Assembly (NCBI GenBank): GCA_030602615.1
Contig: JAUVZM010000021.1
Location: 1-37,699, forward strand
Reading direction: 5' to 3'
Source: a bacterium
Lineage (GTDB): Bacteria; Armatimonadota; Zipacnadia; Zipacnadales; Zipacnadaceae
DNA length: 37,699 nucleotides
The notes under the pieces are model-generated. The model was not told the origin of the DNA and did not search any database. It worked only from the letters and a program-made list of their open reading frames with translations. Position numbers and translations under genes: made by a program. Every line of letters begins with the position of its first letter. Position 1 is the stretch's first letter. Positions 26,847-35,309 of this stretch are shown here, piece after piece.

Positions 26847-28859
26847 ATGACCGGTATTACCTTACTGACATCTGCGCTAATCCTGCTGGTTGTCGGTGCC
26901 ATCCTGACGGCGCTGCTCAGCAAGTCCCGCCTTGCTTGCGGGCTGGTGGCCTTTGTAACCGTGCTCATCGCCTCCATCTGGGTGACGATGACCGCCTGGC
27001 ATGCACTCACGGTTGCCCCAGTCAAGGGGACTGTGCTGCTGACCATCGCCTCGCTGAACAGCTCTCTGGTCTTCACTGTGGACGGGCTGAGCGCGATATT
27101 CCTGCTGGTCACCTCCCTGGTTGCAGTATGCACTACCCTATATTCCATCCGTTATATGCGAATCTACCAGCGTTACAGCCTGGTACGCTACTACCCGCTG
27201 CTACTGCTGTTCTTCGCCAGCGTCATCAGTGTGGTATCGGTGCACAATATGCTCTTTTTCCTGGTTTTCTGGGAGTTTATGACGCTGACGTCCTATGTTC
27301 TGGTGGTTTTCGAGACGGACAATGCCGCGGCCCAGCGGGCGGGCCTGCGCTATTTCATTGCCACTCACATCGCCACCGTCTGTATGCTGCTGGCTACGGT
27401 CGTGCTTTATGCGCGGGTCGGCTCGTTTGATTTCGCTGCCCTGCAGACGGCGATGGGCGGATTAATGGCGACTAGCCCCGCTCTGGTTCATCTGCTGCTG
27501 GGGCTATTTGTGATCGGCTTTGCCACCAAAGCCGGCATTTTGCCATTTGGCTTCTGGCTACCCGATGCCTACCCGGCGGCCCCGACCGGTGCTTCCGCGG
27601 CCTTTGCCGGGACGATGACCAAGCTGGGCGTCTACGGGATTGTGCGAGTGTTTACGATGTTCTTGCCGATGTCGCACTCCGTTACCGTATGGGGAATAAT
27701 CATCGCAGTTATCGGTACGATTTCTCTGTTCGTCGCCGCGCTGACCGCCTTGCAGCAGAGCGACTCAAGGCGCTTGATATCGTTCAACATTATCAGTTCA
27801 GTGGGCTATATGTGGTTGGCGGTGGGCACAGGCCTGGCTTTGCTGCGGATTAGTCCGCCACTGGCCACGGTGGCGTTGTTGGCAGGGCTGTTCCACATAG
27901 TCAACGGAGCTTGTTACGGTTCTCTGCTGTTTCTTACTGCCGGGGCCAGCCGCTATCGCACCGGTACTTGCGACCTGGAGAAAGCCGGCGGCCTGATGCA
28001 CGTAATGCCGGTGACCGCGGCTGCCGCCATAGTTGCTTCGCTTTCTATCGCTGGAGTGCCGCCGTTTAGCGGCTTCTCCAGTAAATGGCTCATTTTCCAG
28101 AGCAGCATAGTCGGGGGGTTCGAGATCCCCTTGCTGGTCTTCCTGGCCATTGTCGCCATCTTTATCTCTGCAGTAGTGCTAGCTTGCTTCCTGAGGTTCC
28201 TGGGCACGCTATTTCTGGGGAAGCTCCGTGTCAGCCCGGAGGTGGAGCGCCGGGAAGTGCCAGTGACTATGGTTGTTCCTCAAGTGGTAATTGGCATCTT
28301 CTGTATACTGTTCGGGGTGTTACCCGTGGTAGCGATGGAGCCTCTGCACAGGGCGGTCAGCGGGATGTTACCCGAGGGATACTCGCCAACATTTGCCTCT
28401 CTGTTCGGTAGCTCGCCCCTAACGATCAACCTGAACATCAGCGGGGCAAGCAGTGGCGCCTGGGGGGCAATAGGCGTCCTGATAGCTTTTGCCGGCTGCT
28501 TGGTGCTGGCCTATCTGATCTCGCGAATGGGCGGCGCCCAGACCCGCAAGGTGCCCATGTGGCTATGCGGGGAGGAGCACCCGTTCGCCGAGGTCCGCTA
28601 TCCGGTGCACAGCTTCCTGCTGCCGTTCAATCGGCTATTTGCCAACATATATCCGTCTATTCCCATGCCCAGACTCCCGCGGCCCAGCGCGATTCTGCGG
28701 GCGCTCAACATTGATAATTGGCTGTACTATCCTGGCTTGCGGCTGGGCGAGCGCATTATTCAGGCCATCCGGGTCACTCATGCAGGAGTTCCTCAGCTCT
28801 ATATGCTGTGGGTGATCGTGGGAGCGGCGCTGGCGGTAATTGTGCTATTTGCGATGTGA
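26847..28859 (+). CDS. hyfB: Hydrogenase-4 component B-like antiporter subunit
   Basis: A 670-residue multi-spanning membrane protein with about 16 helices, the length of E. coli HyfB. It has the TM5 glutamate in FLVFWEFMTLTSYVLVV, the TM7 lysine in FATKAGILPFGFWLPDAYPA, a further lysine in GTMTKLGVYGI, and SIAGVPPFSGFSSKWLIF. The C-terminal extension after about 540, carrying a soluble stretch (RKVPMWLCGEEHPFAEVRY), is typical of HyfB/HycC. It should act as an ion-translocating subunit. It is nearly contiguous with the HyfD-like gene. The next gene begins after an 83-nt gap that shows only a ribosome-binding site. Confidence 0.92.
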   Translation: MTGITLLTSALILLVVGAILTALLSKSRLACGLVAFVTVLIASIWVTMTAWHALTVAPVKGTVLLTIASLNSSLVFTVDGLSAIFLLVTSLVAVCTTLYSIRYMRIYQRYSLVRYYPLLLLFFASVISVVSVHNMLFFLVFWEFMTLTSYVLVVFETDNAAAQRAGLRYFIATHIATVCMLLATVVLYARVGSFDFAALQTAMGGLMATSPALVHLLLGLFVIGFATKAGILPFGFWLPDAYPAAPTGASAAFAGTMTKLGVYGIVRVFTMFLPMSHSVTVWGIIIAVIGTISLFVAALTALQQSDSRRLISFNIISSVGYMWLAVGTGLALLRISPPLATVALLAGLFHIVNGACYGSLLFLTAGASRYRTGTCDLEKAGGLMHVMPVTAAAAIVASLSIAGVPPFSGFSSKWLIFQSSIVGGFEIPLLVFLAIVAIFISAVVLACFLRFLGTLFLGKLRVSPEVERREVPVTMVVPQVVIGIFCILFGVLPVVAMEPLHRAVSGMLPEGYSPTFASLFGSSPLTINLNISGASSGAWGAIGVLIAFAGCLVLAYLISRMGGAQTRKVPMWLCGEEHPFAEVRYPVHSFLLPFNRLFANIYPSIPMPRLPRPSAILRALNIDNWLYYPGLRLGERIIQAIRVTHAGVPQLYMLWVIVGAALAVIVLFAM

Positions 28860-28942
28860 GCTGCCCGTGTGGGACTTGTCGATGGCAGTTGATGGCTGAC
28901 AGATATAGCAGCAGATGAGGGAAACAAAGAAAGGGTAAGACA

Positions 28943-29845
28943 ATGACCTTTGTAATCAATCTGGGGCTGGCTTTGCTGGGAGGTCCGTTGCTGGCGGGGG
29001 TGGTGCGCAAGATGGTGAAGGCCCGAGTGCACTCGCGCCAGGGCCCGCCCATCATCCAGCCCTTCTACGACCTGTTCAAGCTGCTGGGCAAAGAAGACCT
29101 GGAGTCCTCGCCCAGCCTGGTGCTGCGCTATGCCCCGATGGTAGCGTTGGCCGCTATCCTGGCGGCAGCCCTGCTGACGCCGATGGGTCTGCGGCCGCCG
29201 CTGGGCGGCTATGGCGATATGATAGTCTTTGCCTACTTCATCACCATCGCCGCGGTAATGATAATTCTTGCTGGGCTCGTCAGTGCCAGTCCCTACTCGA
29301 TGATGGGCGCCGGGCGGGAGATAATGTTGCATCTGGCAGTTGAGCCGGTGCTGATCATCTGCCTGGTGATAGCAGCCATCAAGTCCGGTTCACTGCTGAT
29401 GTGGGATATGGCTGCATGGAACTACGTACATGGCCTGTCCATTAACACGCCTTCGATGATCATCGGCGGCGTGGCTCTGCTGTTGGCATTGCAGGCCCAG
29501 CTCGGCAAGATCCCTTTCGATATTGTCGAAGCCGAAACCGAGATTATGGGCGGGCCCCTCATTGAACTCAGCGGCCCGAAGTTGGCCCTGTTTGAGTGGG
29601 CGTTTTTTGCTCGTCAGATCGTCTACGCCTCGGTGCTGGCGGCTATCTTTATCCCATGGGGAACAGGCTTTGCGCTTCCCTGGAATATCGCCGCTCATCT
29701 GCTCAAGATCACGGTGATTATAGTGCTAGTGGGCCTGATTGACGTGGTGAATCCGCGGTTGCGGGTTGATCAAGCCATGGCTTACTTCTTCGGCGTGATC
29801 GTTGTCGCTTTAGTGGGTATGGTCCTTGCTCTGCTCGGCACCTAG
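28943..29845 (+). CDS. hyfC: Hydrogenase-4 component C-like subunit (NuoH/EchB family)
   Basis: A 300-residue membrane subunit with about 8 helices, homologous to complex I NuoH. This subunit docks the soluble hydrogenase arm to the membrane and forms the entry to the ion path. Conserved cytoplasmic loops are RVHSRQGPPIIQPFYDLFKL and IPFDIVEAETEIMGGPLIEL, with the charged glutamates of the NuoH E-channel. GAAAGGGTAAG precedes the ATG. The HyfE-like gene follows after 37 nt. Confidence 0.93.
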   Translation: MTFVINLGLALLGGPLLAGVVRKMVKARVHSRQGPPIIQPFYDLFKLLGKEDLESSPSLVLRYAPMVALAAILAAALLTPMGLRPPLGGYGDMIVFAYFITIAAVMIILAGLVSASPYSMMGAGREIMLHLAVEPVLIICLVIAAIKSGSLLMWDMAAWNYVHGLSINTPSMIIGGVALLLALQAQLGKIPFDIVEAETEIMGGPLIELSGPKLALFEWAFFARQIVYASVLAAIFIPWGTGFALPWNIAAHLLKITVIIVLVGLIDVVNPRLRVDQAMAYFFGVIVVALVGMVLALLGT

Positions 29846-29882
29846 CAAAGGACCTACGTTGCACAAAAAGAGGTAGCTGATA

Positions 29883-30533
29883 ATGCCTTACAGCTCTATC
29901 TTGACTCTAACGTTGGGCGTGCTAATAGCCGGAATAGCTGCCGCCGAGATACGCGACCTAGCAGCTTCTACCTGGGCGTATCTGGTCCATTCGTTGTGCC
30001 TGGCGGGCACCTTTGCGGCCTTTGCGGTCATCACCCACAGCCCGCAGTTATATTGGTGGGTACTGGCCGCCGTGTTGACCAAGGTTGTCTTCATCCCGCT
30101 GGTACTGCGCTGGTATATCGTCAAACATCCTGCAACTGAGTTGCGCCCGACCTTGGATTATCGCGTCTCTCTGCTCGTAGTGGCCATAGTATTGATGCTG
30201 TTTTTCAAGTTGGTGCATACCCACATGGCTGACGTCGCGCCCACCGAGGCGGCTCGCTCCAATCTAGCTGTGGCCTTCACCGTATTTGCGGTCGGCTTGT
30301 ACATTCTGGCGACTCGACGCAATGCGGTAAAGAACGTCATCGGCGTGTGTCTTCTGGAAAACGGCGCGCATCTGGCTCTGGTGGTGCTGGCGCCGGCTCA
30401 ACCCGAAACAGCATTGCTGGGTATCGCCACCAGCATAGTGATAACTGTGTGGATACTCATTTACATAACCAGCGGCGTCCACAAGATTATCGGTACGCCG
30501 GATACCTTAAAGCTGTCCGAACTGCGCGGCTAG
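29883..30533 (+). CDS. hyfE: Hydrogenase-4 component E-like subunit
   Basis: A 216-residue membrane protein with about 7 hydrophobic helices, normal for HyfE. The second half (about 115-200) resembles NuoK/MrpC: FAVGLYILATRRNAVKNVIG, then LLENGAHLALVVL, with the membrane glutamate in LLENG that lies on the complex I ion path. The C-terminal HKIIGTPDTLKLSELRG is soluble. GAGGT is found about 10 nt before the ATG. It stops 54 nt before the HyfF-like start. Confidence 0.87.
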   Translation: MPYSSILTLTLGVLIAGIAAAEIRDLAASTWAYLVHSLCLAGTFAAFAVITHSPQLYWWVLAAVLTKVVFIPLVLRWYIVKHPATELRPTLDYRVSLLVVAIVLMLFFKLVHTHMADVAPTEAARSNLAVAFTVFAVGLYILATRRNAVKNVIGVCLLENGAHLALVVLAPAQPETALLGIATSIVITVWILIYITSGVHKIIGTPDTLKLSELRG

Positions 30534-30587
30534 AGGCGGCAGTTCAGTCTCAGAGCCCATGGCCAAGAACAAGGAGTGCACGAATTG

Positions 30588-32096
30588 ATGGATGTAGAGC
30601 TTCTGCCCATAACCTTAATTGGCGTGCCTCTAATTGCGGCAGCCCTAGTCTTCTCGATAGGACGTTGGTCGCGAGTCTGCCGGGAGGGAGGAGCCTTCGG
30701 CGGCGCGTTGCTGACGGTCTACTTGGCTGGGCTCACCGTCCGAGAGGTTGTCGGCGGCGCGGGTACCATTACCGGCCCCTTGGAGTTACGGGCCGATGGG
30801 CTCAGCGCGCTGATTGTGTTGTTGGTCAGCGTTGTGTCACTCATTATTGTCGGCTACTCGCTGCCATATATGGAGAAACAGATGCAGGAGGGGAAGACCA
30901 CCAGCCGGCGACTGGTGACCTACTACGGCTTGATAATGCTGTTTGTGGCCGCAATGATGTGGGTGTGCTTGACCAATAACATGATCTGGCTGTATGTCGC
31001 GCTGGAAGCCACCACACTGGCGACCGCGCTGCTGGTGTGCTTCTACTGGAATAAAGCTGGACTGGAGGCCAGTTACAAGTATGTGCTGCTAGTGGTCACA
31101 GGCCTGTGTTTTGCTCTGTTGGGCACCGTGCTATTGTACTCGGGCGCAGCGCAATATGCACCTACCCGCCCGGCGCTACTGCTTACGGAACTCGGACGAA
31201 TAATCCCGCACATCCCACCCAATGTCTGTCTGCTCGCGGTAGCCTGCTTCGTGGTCGGCTTTGGCACGAAGGCCGGACTGATTCCCTTTCACGCCTGGCT
31301 GCCCGATGCGCACTCCGAAGCCCCTGCGCCTATTAGTGCACTGCTCTCCGCTTTGGTGATCAAGGTAGGGGCTTATGCGCTGGCGCGGACTATTACCATA
31401 TTTGCGCCCCATTACGACGCAGTAATAGTGTTTGTGGCCATTATGGCTTCGGCCAGTATGATCATCGGCATCCTCATGGCCTGGGCGCAGGACGACCTGA
31501 AGCGACTGCTGGCTTTTCACAGTGTCAGCCAGATTGGCTACGTAATCGAAGGCCTGGGCTTCGGGACATATTTGGGAGTCTACGGGGGCCTGTTCCATCT
31601 GGTCAACCACACCCTATTCAAGGGGCTACTGTTCCTCAGCGTCGGCGCGATAATGTACGCTACTGGCGGGCTGCGACGCATAAGCCAGCTAAAGGGACTG
31701 GGCAGCCGCATGCCCATAACCGCGGTTTGCTTTTTCATCGGCGCCGTAGCGATGGGTGGGTTGCCTCCGCTGAACGGCTTTATGAGCAAGCTAACTCTGT
31801 TTGTGGCTGGCGGGCAACTGCATCTGTGGTGGGCCGTGGGCATAGGCATGTTCGTTAGTATTCTGACTTTAACGTGTATGGTGCACGCGGGTTATAAGAT
31901 ATTCTGGGGTCACCCAACAACTGAACCAGCCGGCAATCCTGGCCTCAAAGAAGTCCCCGTCTCTATTTGGATAGGTATGGTGGTGTTGGCGGTCCTGTGT
32001 ATTGTCATAGGCGTCTATCCGCAACTGATTCATCCGCTGCTGCATCGGGGGACCGAGTCTATCCTGGCGGTATACCGCGCCGGGGCCATCCCTTGA
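30588..32096 (+). CDS. hyfF: Hydrogenase-4 component F-like antiporter subunit
   Basis: A 502-residue third antiporter-like subunit with about 14 helices. Key residues are the TM5 glutamate in LYVALEATTLATALLV and the lysines in FGTKAGLIPFHAWLPDAHSE and LVIKVGAYALAR. HSVSQIGYVIEGLGFG and MGGLPPLNGFMSK complete the signature. A GTG at 30576 is in frame but overlaps the ribosome-binding site AAGGAG (30571-30576), so the ATG at 30588 is taken. A 142-nt gap follows before the large subunit, AT-richer than its surroundings, with no convincing promoter. Confidence 0.9.
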   Translation: MDVELLPITLIGVPLIAAALVFSIGRWSRVCREGGAFGGALLTVYLAGLTVREVVGGAGTITGPLELRADGLSALIVLLVSVVSLIIVGYSLPYMEKQMQEGKTTSRRLVTYYGLIMLFVAAMMWVCLTNNMIWLYVALEATTLATALLVCFYWNKAGLEASYKYVLLVVTGLCFALLGTVLLYSGAAQYAPTRPALLLTELGRIIPHIPPNVCLLAVACFVVGFGTKAGLIPFHAWLPDAHSEAPAPISALLSALVIKVGAYALARTITIFAPHYDAVIVFVAIMASASMIIGILMAWAQDDLKRLLAFHSVSQIGYVIEGLGFGTYLGVYGGLFHLVNHTLFKGLLFLSVGAIMYATGGLRRISQLKGLGSRMPITAVCFFIGAVAMGGLPPLNGFMSKLTLFVAGGQLHLWWAVGIGMFVSILTLTCMVHAGYKIFWGHPTTEPAGNPGLKEVPVSIWIGMVVLAVLCIVIGVYPQLIHPLLHRGTESILAVYRAGAIP

Positions 32097-32238
32097 ATGT
32101 GGTGTAGATGAACCAAGATGGGCAATACAATGTTGTCCGGCGACTTCTATATGAGCTGGGGATTTCGTACTAAACATAGCTTACCAGACAATCGTCTAAT
32201 AGCTGAGGATAGATTTTCCGAGAAAGAGAAGACCATCA

Positions 32239-33915
32239 ATGAATGCACAACAACTGGGCCAGAATATTGAGGACAGGTTTGGCCCTGATGTGATAGACTG
32301 GAATGTGCTGGGGCCGGATCAGCTCTACGTGACGATCACCCCGGAGAGCCTGGTGGAAGTGGCTGAGTATCTGTACCAGGACCAGGGCTGTCGCTATGTC
32401 ATCAACGGTGGGACTGACCGGCGTCAGCAACGCGATGCCTTTCTGATCACTCATTTCTTCGCCCAGGATGAGGAGAAGATCTATATTGCCGTTCACACTG
32501 AGGTGGAGGCGGACGACCCGCAAGTGGACTCCATCACTCCTGTGGTGCCCGCAGCTAACTGGAGCGAGCGGGAGACCCGCGATATGGTGGGGGTAGTGGC
32601 GGTAGGGCATCCCGACCCGCGGCGACTGGTGTTGGCCGATGACTGGCCGGAGGACCTATATCCGTTGCGCACTGACGTAGCCCACGACATTAAGCCCCCG
32701 CCCGCCGAGGGGGTAGCGCCCGAGCGCCTGGAGCCGCCCGAGGGTGCCAGCGTCGTACCCATCGGTCCGTTTTTCCCGGTCCTCGAAGAGCCTGCCTACT
32801 TCCGTGTCTTCGTCGAGGGTGAGATGGTAGTGGGTGCGGATTATCGGGGCTTTTACAATCACCGCGGCATAGAAAAGCTGGGCTGCAGCGTGCTGACCTA
32901 TAATCAGATACCGTTCATTGCTGAGCGTATCTGTGGGATCTGCGGCTATGTCCACAGTTGCTCCTACTGCCAGACAGTCGAGCGAGCCGCGGGCATCGAG
33001 ATACCGGAGCGCGCCGAATATATCCGCACCATCGTACTGGAACTGGAGCGCGTCCAGAGCCACTTGCTTTGGTTGGGTATCGCTGCCCACATCATTGGCT
33101 TTGACACGGTGCTGATGCAGACCTGGCGGATGCGCGAGCCGCTGATGTGGCTCTGTGAGCGGATCACGGGCAACCGCAAGTCCTACGGTATGAACCTGGT
33201 AGGTGGGGTCCGCCGCGATATCAAGCCGGAAATATATGACGATATTCGCAGTGTCATAGACAAGATCGGAGCAGAATGGCAGGAGCTGGCGGGGGCCATT
33301 CCCGGTGATAGCACCTTGATGGCCCGAGTGCGGGGAACCGGTATTCTAACCACCGAGACGGCCCGAGGGTTGGGAGCAGCCGGGCCGACCGCGCGCGGCT
33401 CGGGTCTGGCCATTGATGTCCGGGTGGACCACCCGTATGCCGCCTACGACCGGCTGGAGGTCACCAAGTGTGTCCATGATAGCTGTGACAACCTGGCGCG
33501 CGTGCTGGTGCGGGTGGAGGAAACGCTGGATGCCATTAAGATACTCCACCAGGCCCTGGACGATATGCCCGACGGGCCGATAATGGCGGAGATTGATGAG
33601 GAACTCCCGGCCGGACGCCAGGCCATGAGCGCAGTGGAAGCTCCTCGTGGCGAGGTCTTCCACTGGGTGCTGACCGGCACTGAGAACCGCCCGGAACGCT
33701 GGCGGGTGCGCGCGCCTACTTATGCTAATCTGCAGAATGTCCCGCCGATGCTGGCGGGCAATGCGCTGGCCGACGTGCCCATCTCCATTGGGAGCTATGA
33801 TCCCTGTTTCTCTTGCACCGAGCGGATGGAAGTAGTGGACGTCAACTCGGGGCAGGTCCGCGTGTATACTGAAGAGGAGTTCCGGGCCGAGTACGACCAG
33901 CCCGGGGACGAGTGA
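32239..33915 (+). CDS. hyfG: Group 4 [NiFe]-hydrogenase large subunit (NuoC-NuoD-type fusion)
   Basis: Catalytic subunit of the membrane-bound hydrogenase, 558 residues. Residues 1 to about 150 are NuoC/HycE-N-like (NWSERETRDMVGVVAVGHPD, then DWPEDLYPLRTD). Residues from about 175 on are the NuoD/large-subunit domain. Unlike NuoD it keeps both nickel-binding cysteine pairs: Cys232 and Cys235 in RICGICGYVHS, and Cys523 and Cys526 in DPCFSCTER. It is therefore predicted to make or oxidise H2. The C-terminal tail of about 29 residues after the last motif could be the extension removed by a maturation protease, or could be retained. No hyp maturation gene is in the window. Confidence 0.95.
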   Translation: MNAQQLGQNIEDRFGPDVIDWNVLGPDQLYVTITPESLVEVAEYLYQDQGCRYVINGGTDRRQQRDAFLITHFFAQDEEKIYIAVHTEVEADDPQVDSITPVVPAANWSERETRDMVGVVAVGHPDPRRLVLADDWPEDLYPLRTDVAHDIKPPPAEGVAPERLEPPEGASVVPIGPFFPVLEEPAYFRVFVEGEMVVGADYRGFYNHRGIEKLGCSVLTYNQIPFIAERICGICGYVHSCSYCQTVERAAGIEIPERAEYIRTIVLELERVQSHLLWLGIAAHIIGFDTVLMQTWRMREPLMWLCERITGNRKSYGMNLVGGVRRDIKPEIYDDIRSVIDKIGAEWQELAGAIPGDSTLMARVRGTGILTTETARGLGAAGPTARGSGLAIDVRVDHPYAAYDRLEVTKCVHDSCDNLARVLVRVEETLDAIKILHQALDDMPDGPIMAEIDEELPAGRQAMSAVEAPRGEVFHWVLTGTENRPERWRVRAPTYANLQNVPPMLAGNALADVPISIGSYDPCFSCTERMEVVDVNSGQVRVYTEEEFRAEYDQPGDE

Positions 33916-33980
33916 AGTACTGGCCAAGATAGAATCTAAGCGACAGCCAGTAACACCAGCCGCTGGAGGTTTGACCAACA

Positions 33981-34469
33981 GTGATTGCCAGTAAGCTCAA
34001 AGAAGCAATTCTTTCGTTGCGGCCCGGGCGGGTGACTTTGAAGTATCCGTTCGCGCCCCATGATCCTGAAGAGGATTTTCGCGGCTATCCGGAGCTGGAT
34101 GCGGACAAGTGTATCGGCTGCGGAGGCTGTGCGGCGGTCTGTCCGGCGCGCCTGATAATGATTCAGGATATTGACCAAAACACGCGACGGATTATGCGGC
34201 TACTGGAGAGATGTATTTTCTGTGGCCGCTGCGCCGACGTTTGTCCGGAGGATGCCATAACGATGACCAAGCGCTTCGAGCTGTCAACCGACAGCGGGCG
34301 CGAGGACATGGTGGCGGAGTGCGAAGTATTTATGGCCACCTGTCAGCGTTGTGGTCGCTGCTACGAGCCACCGACGCCGCTTGACAAGATTATGGAGCCG
34401 GGCTTGCGCCATGATGAAATCAAGCGGGGCGGCCAGGATTCACCCTACAAGCATATATCGTCAGAGTAG
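33981..34469 (+). CDS. hyfH: Hydrogenase polyferredoxin subunit (HyfH/NuoI-like)
   Basis: A 162-residue iron-sulfur protein with two ferredoxin-type [4Fe-4S] motifs, CIGCGGCAAVCPAR and CIFCGRCADVCPEDAI, the NuoI/HycF pattern. It links the small subunit to the electron-input arm. A further CQRCGRC near residue 120 could bind an extra metal or cluster; HycF-type proteins carry a similar extra cysteine group. GTG start, with GGAGG about 12 nt upstream. The next gene starts 32 nt after its stop. Confidence 0.9.
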   Translation: MIASKLKEAILSLRPGRVTLKYPFAPHDPEEDFRGYPELDADKCIGCGGCAAVCPARLIMIQDIDQNTRRIMRLLERCIFCGRCADVCPEDAITMTKRFELSTDSGREDMVAECEVFMATCQRCGRCYEPPTPLDKIMEPGLRHDEIKRGGQDSPYKHISSE

Positions 34470-34501
34470 CATCGTTGTTGGGCCATGGTAGGAGGCAGAC
34501 A

Positions 34502-34999
34502 ATGTTCAAAGAGCTGTGCCAGAAGTCCTTTCCCAAGTCACTGTGGGTATACCACTGCAACGTGGGGGCCTGCAACGGCTGCGATATAGAAGTCATTGAC
34601 GTGCTCACCCCGTACTACGACGCGGAGCGCTTTGGCATTAAGCTGGTGGGCTCACCGCGTCACGCTGATGTGCTGCTGGTGTGTGGCCCGGTCACCCGCC
34701 AGGTAGTTCCCGCACTCAAAAGACTCTACGATGCCGTGCCTGCTCCGAAACTGGTTATCGCCATCGGCTCCTGCGCGGTGGGCGGCGGTATCTGGTTTGA
34801 CAGCTACAACGTCGTGGGCGGAGCTGATACCATTCTGCCGGTGGACTACTACATCCCCGGTTGTCCTCCCCGGCCGGAGGCTATCCTGCACGGCGTTGCC
34901 GTGGCTCTAGGACTGGCTGAGAAAGAAATAGAGTCAGTTCACCTCAAGCAACTCCCCGATCGGCCCGAGTCCGTGCCGGTTGAAGTAGAGAGTTCTTAG
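34502..34999 (+). CDS. hyfI: Group 4 [NiFe]-hydrogenase small subunit (NuoB-like)
   Basis: A 165-residue subunit carrying the proximal [4Fe-4S] cluster next to the Ni-Fe site. Cluster ligands are the two cysteines of GACNGCDIE, Cys in IGSCAVGGGI, and Cys in PGCPPRPEA, the NuoB/HycG pattern. The frame opens at a TTG at 34475, but AGGAGG (34490-34495) lies 6 nt before the ATG at 34502, giving the usual MFKELCQKSFPKSLWVYH start. It is the last gene of the operon. No hyfJ or hypA-like gene follows. Confidence 0.94.
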   Translation: MFKELCQKSFPKSLWVYHCNVGACNGCDIEVIDVLTPYYDAERFGIKLVGSPRHADVLLVCGPVTRQVVPALKRLYDAVPAPKLVIAIGSCAVGGGIWFDSYNVVGGADTILPVDYYIPGCPPRPEAILHGVAVALGLAEKEIESVHLKQLPDRPESVPVEVESS

Positions 35000-35064
35000 T
35001 CCCAGGCCCCGAGGGCACCTGTGGTGGCGTGGTACTAAGAAAGCTGATTGGACGACGAGTGTGG

Positions 35065-35085
35065 GCGGGCGCTTGTTTCGCCCGC
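35065..35085 (+). terminator. GC-rich hairpin after the hydrogenase operon
   Basis: GCGGGCG (35065-35071) pairs perfectly with CGCCCGC (35079-35085) around a 7-nt loop, 66 nt after the hyfI stop. No T-run follows, so it is a stable 3'-end structure or a weak terminator rather than a classical intrinsic one. Confidence 0.4.
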
Positions 35086-35164
35086 TGCTGTGGTGAGCAA
35101 TAGCTGGCAAGAGAGGATTCCCCCAAGGTGATTTTGCCTCCAAAGCGTACAGTCCAGCACCAGG

Positions 35165-35176
35165 CTGTGGTATAAT
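35165..35176 (+). promoter_or_regulatory. Candidate extended -10 promoter before the URO-D gene
   Basis: TATAAT at 35171-35176 preceded by TGG (extended -10). The -35 position 17 nt upstream reads TACAGT, a poor match, which an extended -10 can tolerate. Transcription would start near 35183, about 127 nt before the ATG at 35310. Confidence 0.5.
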
Positions 35177-35309
35177 AAGGATTCAGCGCGCCCGGCGCTG
35201 GTCATTGCCCGGTGGAGCTTCAGCCTACCGGTGACTGAAGAAATATCAGACCGGCACAGGTGCGCAACAACACAGGCCTGCTCAAGTTACCAGACGGAGG
35301 AGATAGCCA

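Noticed and set aside
25334-32096. Interpretation of the membrane genes as complex I (nuo) or an Mrp antiporter
   Set aside because: The large subunit keeps both Ni-binding cysteine pairs, which NuoD lacks, and the HyfB- and HyfE-type genes are hydrogenase-specific; Mrp loci lack hydrogenase subunits of this kind.
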